Below are positions 21,741 to 29,389 of a stretch of 29,454 bases of DNA, one piece after another (position 1 is the first letter of the stretch; every line of letters starts with the position of its first letter). Position numbers and translations under genes: made by a program. Under the pieces are notes generated by a model. That model saw only the letters and a program-made list of their open reading frames with translations, was not told the DNA's origin and made no database searches. This DNA comes from DASXTB01 sp036505615 (GTDB lineage Bacteria > Acidobacteriota > UBA6911 > JACQSX01). The stretch is taken from the NCBI GenBank assembly GCA_036505615.1, contig DASXTB010000353.1:1-29454 (forward strand), read 5' to 3'.

Positions 21741-24299
21741 ATGGTATCCTTTCAGCAAACTGCTATGACTGCCGCCAAAACCATAGGAGATTACGAACTT
21801 CGCGAGCTGCTCCGCTCCCTTCCTGAGAGTGACGTCTATAAGGCCTGGGACAAAATAAAGCGCCGATGGGTGAGCATTCGCCTGATTCATCCCGGAGACG
21901 CTCAAACTGCACAACAAATCCAGGGTCAAGCGGAGACTACGGCTGGGTTGCACCATCAAGACATCGCGGCCATTTACAGAGTCGACAAGGAGGGCGACAC
22001 AACGTTCATTGTCAGCGAATACGTCGACGGAGAACCGGTCTTGAACTGGCTGCAGCGGCAGCACCAAAAACCGCAGAAAGTGATAGGTCTGGGCCTGCAG
22101 ATTGCCGAGGCTCTCCGTTACGCGCACGGGCAAGGTCTCCTGCATGGCGCCCTCAATCCATCGGCTATCCTGATTACCAAGGGTGAACAGGTAAAGCTGC
22201 TGGATATCGGAGTGGCTCCGGTCGCTGCGGCCGAGCTCAAAAGCGATCAGGTAACGCAGACCCTGGGTGCGACCGACCCGGCGCTGCAAATGACGATGCT
22301 CCCCTATATGTCTCCGGAACAGGCACGAGGCGAAAGCCTGGACGGGCGCAGTGATCTGTTTTCCATGGGAGCAGTGCTCTATCAAATGACGACCGGAGTT
22401 TTGCCTTTTGGGGGAGAAACCCCGCAGCAGGTGCTGCACAAGATCTACAACTCCAGCCTTGAACCGATCACGAAATTTACCGTGGATTTTCCACCCCGCT
22501 GGGAACACGTTCTGAACAAACTGCTGGAAAAGGACCGGACGCAGCGTTATCAGACGGCGGACGAATTCATCCACGATGCCGCAGCCCTAGCAAATAGGGT
22601 TTCGCGGATTGAGAAGACACGGCACAGCGCCATCTACCTGGTCTTGCTTGTGGCGCTTCTAGGTGCCATTGGATTCGTTTTCCGCAATGACTGGTACCGC
22701 CTCCGGCCAACCTCTGTAAAACCGCAGGTCACGCCGCTGATTCCCAACGGAACGTCAGAAAGTCAGCCGCACGCGGCGTTGGATGGTCAATTGGTCGTCT
22801 ACGTCAGTGATCGGGGAGGAAATCCAGACCTTTGGCTCCTGGATCGCCGGAACAGCCGCCCCAGGCAAGTGCTTTCAACGCCCGAAGAAGAAGCCTGGCC
22901 ATCGCTTTCTCCCGACGGCAATTTGATCGTTTTCGTCCGCTACCCGGTGGGGCGGCGTGACTCCTCACTGGCACAGATTTTTACCGTCTCGCGAGAGGGA
23001 GGTTCTGAAAAGAAGATCGCAGACTCGGCTAATTATCCTGTTTGGTCGCCAGATGGAACCGAAATCGTTTTCAGCAAGTTTGGGCCAAACGGGGAAAGCA
23101 GAATCGCTTCTGCGGCAGCTTCAAATCCAGCTTCCTGGCATTATCTAACCGGCAGCGGTGATGGTCCCCTGCCGCACTCCGCGCCGGCATTATCTCCGGA
23201 CGGGAAATCGATCGCCTACACGGCAGGTATTCATCCTGCCAGCATTTGGGTCAAAGATTTAGACGGCGCCGCGCGTCCCCTGCGAGCTGACACCTTCAAC
23301 AACCAGTTTCCTGTGTGGGATCCTCGCCAGGAAAGGATTGTGTACAGCTCAACCAAGGGTGGCTCCTCTAATATTTGGTCCATCGGTCTCGAACCGAATG
23401 CAGCAGCCAGACAATTGACATCGCTTCACAAAGAAATCGGTCGAGTTGCGCTGGCAGGAAATGCAGTTTTCTTTGAACAGTCAGAAACGAACTACGAAAT
23501 ACACATCTCTGATCTAGCCAATGGAAGGGATAAGTTGGCAATTTCCTCCCATAACAGGCTTGGAGGCATTTCCTGGAATGGCCCGGGGCAGATCACTTAC
23601 GTGAACATCAGAAGCAGACCCGAGATCTGGGAGACGAATCTCTCCGGTGAAAGTTCCAAAGCAATTATGGCCGACAAACATTCCAACAGCCAGGGCGTTT
23701 GGTCTCCCGATGGATCGAGCCTGGCTTTCGTCAGCGACCGCAGCGGCTCTCGGGAAATCTGGATCTGGAAGAGAGCAGTGACAAAAACAGAACAACTGAC
23801 CAGCGACGGGGCGCCCAAACAGGATATTGCCTGGTCTGAGGACGGAAACTATATCGCCTACGTTCGACAGCAGGGCGCACGGGGCGAGATTTGGATTTTC
23901 GATTTTGCTTCCCACCAATCGCATCGACTGTTGACAGCGCAGGATGCGGCGCGGCCCATTTGGTCTCCCGACGGTCAATGGATTTATTACCAGGGGAAAA
24001 CCAAGGGTTCCCCACCTCAAATCTTTCGAATTCCCTCCCAAGGGGGCACGCCTCATCAGGTGTGCAAAGACTGTGTGGATCCTTCATTGTCGGCTTCGGG
24101 AGACTTGGTATTTCTCACCGCCGACGGGCGAGCGCTGCAGCGTTTGCCGAAGAATCAGAATCGTGCCAGCTCGCTGCTGAGCGCGCCGCCGCACAGCACG
24201 CTGCTGGAGGCGAAGATCGGGCCGGACGGCAAAACCCTGCTCTATCTGGCCTTGAAGCGGGATTCTGAGATCAGCTTCCTCTCTTTTGGGCCGTTCTAG
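21741..24299 (+). CDS. Pseudokinase (Ser/Thr kinase fold) fused by a membrane helix to a TolB-type beta-propeller
   Basis: 852 residues from the ATG at 21741; the ATG at 21765 is also possible. Residues about 12-290 have the PknB-like kinase fold, with EYVDGEPVLNWL at the hinge and YMSPEQARG as the APE motif. Key residues are missing: there is no glycine-rich loop, the VAIK lysine is R47, HRDLKPxN reads HGALNPSA (A137, N139, A142) and DFG reads DIG (D155). A membrane helix follows at about 299-316. The remainder is an extracytoplasmic propeller with PD40/WD40-like repeats such as WSPDGTEIVFS, LSPDGKSIAYTA and WSPDGQWIYYQG. Active kinases fused to TolB propellers are common in Acidobacteriota. 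This one probably senses or binds ligands without phosphorylating. Confidence 0.9.
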   Translation: MVSFQQTAMTAAKTIGDYELRELLRSLPESDVYKAWDKIKRRWVSIRLIHPGDAQTAQQIQGQAETTAGLHHQDIAAIYRVDKEGDTTFIVSEYVDGEPVLNWLQRQHQKPQKVIGLGLQIAEALRYAHGQGLLHGALNPSAILITKGEQVKLLDIGVAPVAAAELKSDQVTQTLGATDPALQMTMLPYMSPEQARGESLDGRSDLFSMGAVLYQMTTGVLPFGGETPQQVLHKIYNSSLEPITKFTVDFPPRWEHVLNKLLEKDRTQRYQTADEFIHDAAALANRVSRIEKTRHSAIYLVLLVALLGAIGFVFRNDWYRLRPTSVKPQVTPLIPNGTSESQPHAALDGQLVVYVSDRGGNPDLWLLDRRNSRPRQVLSTPEEEAWPSLSPDGNLIVFVRYPVGRRDSSLAQIFTVSREGGSEKKIADSANYPVWSPDGTEIVFSKFGPNGESRIASAAASNPASWHYLTGSGDGPLPHSAPALSPDGKSIAYTAGIHPASIWVKDLDGAARPLRADTFNNQFPVWDPRQERIVYSSTKGGSSNIWSIGLEPNAAARQLTSLHKEIGRVALAGNAVFFEQSETNYEIHISDLANGRDKLAISSHNRLGGISWNGPGQITYVNIRSRPEIWETNLSGESSKAIMADKHSNSQGVWSPDGSSLAFVSDRSGSREIWIWKRAVTKTEQLTSDGAPKQDIAWSEDGNYIAYVRQQGARGEIWIFDFASHQSHRLLTAQDAARPIWSPDGQWIYYQGKTKGSPPQIFRIPSQGGTPHQVCKDCVDPSLSASGDLVFLTADGRALQRLPKNQNRASSLLSAPPHSTLLEAKIGPDGKTLLYLALKRDSEISFLSFGPF

Positions 24300-24330
24300 C
24301 GTCAAGATTCGAAGAGTTCGTCGTGTTCGT

Positions 24331-24358
24331 ATTCCCACACTGTGAATCGCGTTTTTTT
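24331..24358 (+). terminator. Possible terminator after the pseudokinase gene
   Basis: A short imperfect stem around CACACTGTG (near 24336-24345) is followed within a few bases by seven T residues (24352-24358). The stem is weak, so this is tentative. Confidence 0.35.
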
Positions 24359-24389
24359 AATCAATTTTGCAACCGGTGAAGTGGCTTTG

Positions 24390-24491
24390 GGCCGCTTCAG
24401 CGGCCATTCCCGAAGCGTTTAAGACCCGCCGTCTTTACGGCGAGGGGGTGGCCCAACGATCAAATCATCTAAAGCCGCTTCCAGCGGCTTT
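24390..24491. repeat. Cluster of three REP-like hairpins
   Basis: GGCCGC-TTCA-GCGGCC at 24390-24405, CGCCGT-CTTT-ACGGCG at 24427-24442 and AAAGCCGC-TTCCA-GCGGCTTT at 24471-24491 are perfect stems with 4-5 base loops. Spacing and similarity suit REP elements, and they lie next to a decayed REP-associated transposase. Confidence 0.85.
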
Positions 24492-24499
24492 CTCGGTCC

Positions 24500-24705
24500 C
24501 GGCTTTAGCCCCTGGCTCTCAGTGGCATAGACATAAGCCCCTGGCGTCCGGCAAATTCGATCCTTAGAAACCGATGAACGCGATCCTCGATAGCGTTGAC
24601 CGGAAAAGGGAAGTTGCGCTTTGTGTGCCAAACAATCTGTAGATAAATTTCCCAATAACATCTCCGAGATATGTCGAGCCCCCCTCTTGGTACATAACCG
24701 GGCAA
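24500..24705 (-). pseudogene. Decayed REP-associated tyrosine transposase (RAYT/IS200-like) fragment
   Basis: Minus-strand translation contains YLQIVWHTKRNFPF followed by a helix, NAIEDRVHRFLR. This matches the N-terminal strand and first helix of Y1-type transposases. The frame then slips: the continuation CRTPGAYVYA lies in another frame. The HUH motif and catalytic Tyr are absent, so it is truncated and frameshifted. The neighbouring hairpins at 24390-24491 support a REP-RAYT origin. The call rests on recalled family patterns. Confidence 0.65.
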
Positions 24706-24838
24706 GAGAGAAATTTGCGAAAGAAAAATGAATAATCTGGGGTTCTGGCCGGATTTTCCTCCATGCTTTTTTCGGCCATTTCGTAATATGATTTCGCCTC
24801 ATACCTGAACCACTCTCCAGCAACGACGGAGGATTCTT
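24706..24838 (+). promoter_or_regulatory. Leader region of the first amidohydrolase gene with strong ribosome binding site
   Basis: GGAGGA at 24828-24833 lies five bases before the ATG at 24839, an optimal spacing that fixes the start. A TAATAT at about 24784-24789 could be a -10 element, but no good -35 accompanies it. Confidence 0.5.
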
Positions 24839-26281
24839 ATGAAAAGTTTGGGGGGCATCTCTCTGCTCCGTTGTGCGGCAACGGCGGCCTTGTTGCTGCT
24901 GTCGTCACCCTCCGCCCGGCAGGGCTTAGCCGATGAGCCGGACATCTTTGCGGTCAAGAATGCCCGCATCGTTACTGTTTCCTCCGCACCCATCGAGAAA
25001 GGGACGGTGGTCGTCCGCAACGGCATCATCGAGGCTCTTGGCTCTGATATCGCCATCCCTTCGGATGCCTGGGTGATCGATGGAAAGAATCTCGTCGTCT
25101 ACCCGGGGTTGATCGATGCAACCAGCGATATTGGTTTGCCGCAACAGTCGGCGCCGGCGCCACCCGGTACTGGACGCGGCGCAGCACTGGCGGCATCCGC
25201 CTCGCGCCCATCCGAACCGGTCTCCAATATGAATCCCTATGTGCGCGCCTCGGACATCCTGACCGCAGGCGGAAAGAAAGCCGAGGATGCCCGCCTTGCC
25301 GGCATCACCACGGTTTTGACTGTGCCGGATCGCGGCATATTCTGCGGGCAGAGCGCGCTGATCAATCTCAATGGCGACAAGGGCGCGATGGTGGTTCGCA
25401 CTCCGGTGGCCATGCATGTGCGGCTTTCTTTGGGCGGCTTTCGCGAATATCCCGGGTCTTTGATGGGAGTGCTCGCTTACGTCAGACAGGCCCTGCTGGA
25501 CGCGCGGCAGTATCAGGAAGCTTGGGAAATTTACAATCACAATCTGCGCTCGCTGCGACGCCCGGAAAACAGCCGAGCCATGGAAGCTCTGCTGCCGGTA
25601 GTGCAGAAGAAAATGCCTTTGGTGATTCCCGCCAACAGCGCGCCCGAAATCATGAGGGCCATAAAGCTGGGAGAGCAGAATGATATTCGCTACATCATCA
25701 GCGGCGCTTCCGAAGGATGGAAACTTGCGTCGCTGCTGAGGGAGAAGCAAATTCCTGTCCTGGTTTCGTTGAAATTCCCCGAAAGGGAAAAGGATGTTCA
25801 TCCGGAATCAGAAGAATCCTTGCGCGAAATGCAGCGGCGCGCAGACGCGCCGCGCAATGCCGCGGCGCTGCAGCGCGCCGAAGTTCAGTTCGCATTTTTT
25901 TCCGATGGAATGACCAATTTCCGAGACTTCATCAGAAATGCCGGACGGGCCGTCAGGGCCGGTCTTCCACCGGATGCCGCGCTGCGCGCGATGACTTTGT
26001 CAGCCGCTGAAATTCTGGGGGCGCAGGAGCAACTGGGCAGCATCGAGAAAGGAAAGATCGCCAATCTGGTCGTCACCGACGGCGACCTGTTTGGCGAAAG
26101 GACGAAGATCCGTTACGTGTTTGTGGATGGTAAGAAGTTTGAAGTTCCGACGGAGGAGCGCAAGCCCACGGAACCTGCCCAGATGAATCCCACTCGGCAG
26201 GAAGCAAGGACGCAGGAGACAGACGGCAGGAGACAGGAAGCAGGAGGCAGGAAGCAGGGGGCAGACGGCAGGGGGCGGTGA
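24839..26281 (+). CDS. Secreted amidohydrolase-family protein lacking the HxH metal motif
   Basis: 480 residues with a signal peptide (hydrophobic core about 14-22, cleavage near residue 31). The amidohydrolase architecture is clear: an N-terminal beta-sandwich strand, KNARIVTVSSAPIEKGTVVV; the entry motif PGLID; and a C-terminal GSIEKGKIANLVVTDGDL. PGLIDxHxH reads PGLIDATSD, with T95 and D97 replacing the two histidines, and no clear replacement metal ligands are seen. The last 28 residues, from about 453, are Arg/Gln/Gly-rich and encoded by a heptamer array that runs into the stop codon. First of three consecutive amidohydrolase-family genes. It is probably a non-catalytic or altered partner of the next protein. 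Confidence 0.88.
   Translation: MKSLGGISLLRCAATAALLLLSSPSARQGLADEPDIFAVKNARIVTVSSAPIEKGTVVVRNGIIEALGSDIAIPSDAWVIDGKNLVVYPGLIDATSDIGLPQQSAPAPPGTGRGAALAASASRPSEPVSNMNPYVRASDILTAGGKKAEDARLAGITTVLTVPDRGIFCGQSALINLNGDKGAMVVRTPVAMHVRLSLGGFREYPGSLMGVLAYVRQALLDARQYQEAWEIYNHNLRSLRRPENSRAMEALLPVVQKKMPLVIPANSAPEIMRAIKLGEQNDIRYIISGASEGWKLASLLREKQIPVLVSLKFPEREKDVHPESEESLREMQRRADAPRNAAALQRAEVQFAFFSDGMTNFRDFIRNAGRAVRAGLPPDAALRAMTLSAAEILGAQEQLGSIEKGKIANLVVTDGDLFGERTKIRYVFVDGKKFEVPTEERKPTEPAQMNPTRQEARTQETDGRRQEAGGRKQGADGRGR
26197..26280. repeat. Heptamer array, left arm of dyad F (GCAGGAG family), in the 3' end of the first amidohydrolase gene
   Basis: Twelve units with GCAGG-type cores at exact 7-bp steps from 26212 to 26275, and a one-base slip near 26204. 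It encodes the C-terminal tail and ends at the stop codon. Confidence 0.92.
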
Positions 26282-26461
26282 CCGAGCCTTGACCGGCGGG
26301 AGCGGTGAAAAATTGATTCAATGCAAGCGTAAAACGGGAGTGAGGAGAAATGATAAATTTTCTGATTAATAAAAACCGCGGGCTAAGCGGTTCAAGTCAT
26401 CAAAAGAGAATTAGCGGGATCGATATCGCGTCGATCGGCACGCGCCGCTTCCCGCCTTTTA
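26282..26461. other. Loop of dyad F with the second amidohydrolase start
   Basis: 180 bases between arrays. They contain the ribosome binding site and the first 37 codons of the downstream gene. These codons look poorly constrained for a signal peptide (Asn, Ser, Arg-rich). Confidence 0.4.
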
Positions 26462-27948
26462 CCTCCCGCCTCCTGCCGCCTGCCCCGTGCCGCCTGCGTC
26501 CTGCCTCCTGCCTCCTGCCGCCTGGCGCTTGCCTCCTGCCGTCTGCCTCCCGCCTGCTGCAGCCTGCGTCCTGCCTCTTGCTCCTGGCGGCTTTTCTCCT
26601 GTTTGCCAGCGCTGCCGCCGGGGCGGCGGATACTTCGAAACCCACGCTGATAAAAAATGCCACCATCCTCACTGTCACCAACGGCACTATTGAAAACGGC
26701 TCCATTTTGATTGAAGGTGGCAAAATTTCGGACGTGGGAAAGAGCATCACTGCTCCTTCCGGTGCCGAAGTGATCGACGCTAAAGGGATGTACATCATGC
26801 CCGGAATCATCGACTGCCATTCACACATCGCCATAGATGGAGGAGTTAACGAAGGCTCTTTGTCGGTGACCGCGATGGTCGGAGTGGCGGACGTGATCAA
26901 CCCAAACGACATTGAGATTTATCGCGACCTTGCAGGAGGAGTCACCACAGCCAATGTCCTTCACGGAAGCGCCAACGCCATCGGAGGGAAGAATGCCGTC
27001 ATCAAGCTGCGCTGGGGAAAAGACGCAGACGGTCTGATGCTTGAAGGCGCCAAACCTGGAATTAAATTCGCCCTGGGTGAAAACCCGAAGCGCTCGAATT
27101 TCAGCGGCTTACCTGGCACGGACAGACGCTATCCGGCGACCCGCATGGGCGTAGAGGATGTCATTCGCGACGCCTTTACCCGCGCGCGCGATTATATGCA
27201 TCAGTGGGATGAGTACAGCGCCAAAAAGAAGAGCGGCTCTCCGGCGCTGCCGCCGCGTAAGGATTTGGAGCTGGAAACGCTGGCAGAAGTGCTGCGCGGC
27301 GAGCGATTGGTGCACTCCCATTGCTATCGCGCTGACGAGATACTCATGCTGATTCGACTAGCGGACGAATTTGGATTCAAGATTGCTACTTTCCAGCACG
27401 TGTTGGAAGGATATAAGGTCGCCAAAGAAATCGCCGCTCATGGCGCCGGCGCTTCCACGTTTTCTGACTGGTGGGCCTATAAGATGGAGGCATACGACGC
27501 CATCCCCTACAACGCTGCCATTATGACGCGGAAAGGAGTGGTGGTTTCCATCAACTCCGACAGTGCCGAAGAAGCGCGACACCTCAACCAAGAAGCTGCA
27601 AAGTGCATGAAGTACGGGGGCCTGAGTGAGACAGAGGCTCTTAAGCTGGTGACGCTCAACCCAGCCAAACAGTTGCGAATCGACGACCGGGTCGGATCGA
27701 TCGAAAAAGGAAAGGATGCAGACTTGGTCATTTACAACCATCATCCATTCAGTCCTACCGCACTTCCCCAGAAAGTTCTAATCGACGGTGTTGTTTACTT
27801 CGAGCGTGAAAAGGACAAAGAGCGCCAGAAAGAAATCGTGCAGATGAAAAGGAAGCTCAAAGAAGAGGAAGAAAAGGCGGCCAAGCCTCAAAGACGCGAA
27901 GCGCCTCGCGACAAAAAGCCTGACAACCCAGCGGAGGTGGAGCGATGA
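26350..27948 (+). CDS. Secreted metal-dependent amidohydrolase, imidazolonepropionase-like, with intact HxH
   Basis: 532 residues. The ATG at 26350 has GAGGAG just upstream. The unusual 92-residue leader has array-encoded residues about 38-77 (Leu, Pro, Cys, Ser, Ala-rich) that merge into a hydrophobic core and an AAAGA cleavage-like site near 92. Catalytic motifs are PGIIDCHSH (H157, H159), VHSHCYRADE, TFQHVLEGYK and INSDSAEEARHL, matching the metal ligands and catalytic Asp of the superfamily. The C-terminus is a Lys/Glu-rich helix. The substrate is probably a cyclic amide or peptide, unknown. It overlaps the next gene by four bases (ATGA), so the two are translationally coupled. Confidence 0.92.
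   Translation: MINFLINKNRGLSGSSHQKRISGIDIASIGTRRFPPFTSRLLPPAPCRLRPASCLLPPGACLLPSASRLLQPASCLLLLAAFLLFASAAAGAADTSKPTLIKNATILTVTNGTIENGSILIEGGKISDVGKSITAPSGAEVIDAKGMYIMPGIIDCHSHIAIDGGVNEGSLSVTAMVGVADVINPNDIEIYRDLAGGVTTANVLHGSANAIGGKNAVIKLRWGKDADGLMLEGAKPGIKFALGENPKRSNFSGLPGTDRRYPATRMGVEDVIRDAFTRARDYMHQWDEYSAKKKSGSPALPPRKDLELETLAEVLRGERLVHSHCYRADEILMLIRLADEFGFKIATFQHVLEGYKVAKEIAAHGAGASTFSDWWAYKMEAYDAIPYNAAIMTRKGVVVSINSDSAEEARHLNQEAAKCMKYGGLSETEALKLVTLNPAKQLRIDDRVGSIEKGKDADLVIYNHHPFSPTALPQKVLIDGVVYFEREKDKERQKEIVQMKRKLKEEEEKAAKPQRREAPRDKKPDNPAEVER
26462..26580. repeat. Heptamer array, right arm of dyad F (CCTCCTG family), inside the second amidohydrolase signal region
   Basis: Seventeen consecutive 7-bp units in unbroken register (CCTCCTG, CCGCCTG, CGTCCTG, CCGTCTG). 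They are complementary to the array at 26197-26280 and are translated as LLPPASC-like heptapeptides. Confidence 0.95.
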
Positions 27949-29297
27949 GAGGAAAAATTCCACTGCGTCAACTCAGCGCCCTCTGCGCCTCCGCGTTGAT
28001 GTGGACGGCAGCCATTTCGTTTATGGGAGGAACCCCCCTTCCGCAGGCAGCATCGCGTGCGGACAACGACGCCTACGCCATCCGAAACGCGCGCATCTAC
28101 ACGGTGAGCGGACCGGTGATTGAAAACGGAACAGTGCTTATAGAGAAGGGAAAAATTACAGCCGTGGGGACCAATGTGGCGGTCCCTGGACACGCTAAAG
28201 TGATCGAGGGCAAAGGCCTGAATGTCTATCCAGGCATGATCGACGCCAATACGACAATTGGGCTTAGCGAGGTCGGTGCCGTGTCTGCTACCGTGGACAC
28301 AACCGAGATAGGGGACTTCAACCCCAATCTCCACGCCTATGACGCGATCCATCCGGAAAGCGAACACATCCCGGTGACACGGGTCAACGGTATCACGACC
28401 GCTTTGTCTCATCCGGCGGGCGGAATTCTCTCGGGGCAGGCAACTTTGATCAACCTGGATGGATGGACAGTAGAAGAAATGGTGGTGAAAAAATCTGCCG
28501 GACTGGCGGCTACTTTCCCCAACATCACCGGCGGGCGGCAGTTCGATCCGGCGACTTTCTCCGTTCGGCAGCGCAAGTATTCCGAAGCGAAGAAGGAGTA
28601 CGACGAAAAGATGAAACAAGTGGGAGACCTGTTTGATCAGGCTCGCCACTACCTGCAGGCCCAGGAAGCGCACCTCAAAGACAGCAGCATTCCTCCTGTC
28701 AAGCCTGACCTGAAGCTCGAGGCACTGATTCCACTGCTGAAGGGCGAGGCTCCGCTGCTGGTCTTTGCCAACAACCAGATCGACATTAAGAATGCCGTGG
28801 AATTTGCGGAGAGGCAGAAGCTGAAGATCATCATAATGGGCGGGCTGGAGGCGGGAAAAATCGCCGACTACTTGAAGCAAAAGAAAGTGCCCGTCATCTA
28901 TGGGCCTCTGTTGAGCCTGCCGGCCGAGGAAGACGACCCTTACGATCTGCGCTATGCCACGCCTGCTATTCTGTCCAAAGCGGGCGCTCCCTTTGCGATC
29001 GCCTCCGGCGACACGTCCAACTCGCGCAACCTTCCTTACGATGCGGGAAATGCCGTTGGCAGCGGGCTAAGCGAAGAGGAAGCGCTGAAAGCAATCACGC
29101 TCTACCCGGCCCAGATTCTGGGCGTCGATGACAGAATCGGGAGCATCGACAAAGGAAAGATCGCAAACCTGGTAGTGACCAGCGGCAACCTTCTGGAGAT
29201 TCGTACCGAAGTGAAACACGTGTTCATCAACGGCCATCCCGTCAGCCTGGAAAACAAGCATACAAAGCTGTACCAGAAGTACTTGAGCCGGCCATAA
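27945..29297 (+). CDS. Secreted amidohydrolase-family protein lacking the HxH metal motif (third of three)
   Basis: 450 residues. Its ATG overlaps the previous stop (ATGA), with GGAGG seven bases upstream. The signal peptide is at about 1-38. The family pattern is complete at both ends: NARIYTVSGPVIENGTVLI, YPGMID, and GSIDKGKIANLVVTSGNL. The metal motif reads PGMIDANTT, with N102 and T104 replacing both histidines. The middle has a Lys/Glu-rich helical insertion (about 205-245). It resembles the first gene of the trio more than the middle one, so the active enzyme is flanked by two degenerate paralogues. Probably a partner subunit or a binding protein. Confidence 0.9.
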   Translation: MRGKIPLRQLSALCASALMWTAAISFMGGTPLPQAASRADNDAYAIRNARIYTVSGPVIENGTVLIEKGKITAVGTNVAVPGHAKVIEGKGLNVYPGMIDANTTIGLSEVGAVSATVDTTEIGDFNPNLHAYDAIHPESEHIPVTRVNGITTALSHPAGGILSGQATLINLDGWTVEEMVVKKSAGLAATFPNITGGRQFDPATFSVRQRKYSEAKKEYDEKMKQVGDLFDQARHYLQAQEAHLKDSSIPPVKPDLKLEALIPLLKGEAPLLVFANNQIDIKNAVEFAERQKLKIIIMGGLEAGKIADYLKQKKVPVIYGPLLSLPAEEDDPYDLRYATPAILSKAGAPFAIASGDTSNSRNLPYDAGNAVGSGLSEEEALKAITLYPAQILGVDDRIGSIDKGKIANLVVTSGNLLEIRTEVKHVFINGHPVSLENKHTKLYQKYLSRP

Positions 29298-29327
29298 ACG
29301 CAAAGACGCCAGGCAAAGGGTCAACAA
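29298..29327. repeat. Short CGCAAAGACGCC-type repeat after the last stop codon
   Basis: ACGCAAAGACGCCAGGCAAAG starts two bases before the last base of the stop codon region and contains CAAAG twice at close spacing. Similar sequence is a frequent intergenic repeat type in environmental bacteria, from recollection. Confidence 0.4.
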
Positions 29328-29329
29328 GG

Positions 29330-29374
29330 GGTCAGGTCTTGAACATTTAAAATTGATTTTTCAAGATCTGATCC
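29330..29374. repeat. Imperfect inverted repeat GGTCAGGTCTTGAA / TTCAAGATCTGATCC
   Basis: Arms of 14-15 bases at 29330-29343 and 29360-29374 match with one substitution and one extra base around an AT-rich loop of 16 bases. GGTCAGGTCTTGAA is a motif often seen beside REP-associated transposases; here no transposase follows within the window. Confidence 0.7.
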
Positions 29375-29389
29375 CAAATGCGCCAACTA

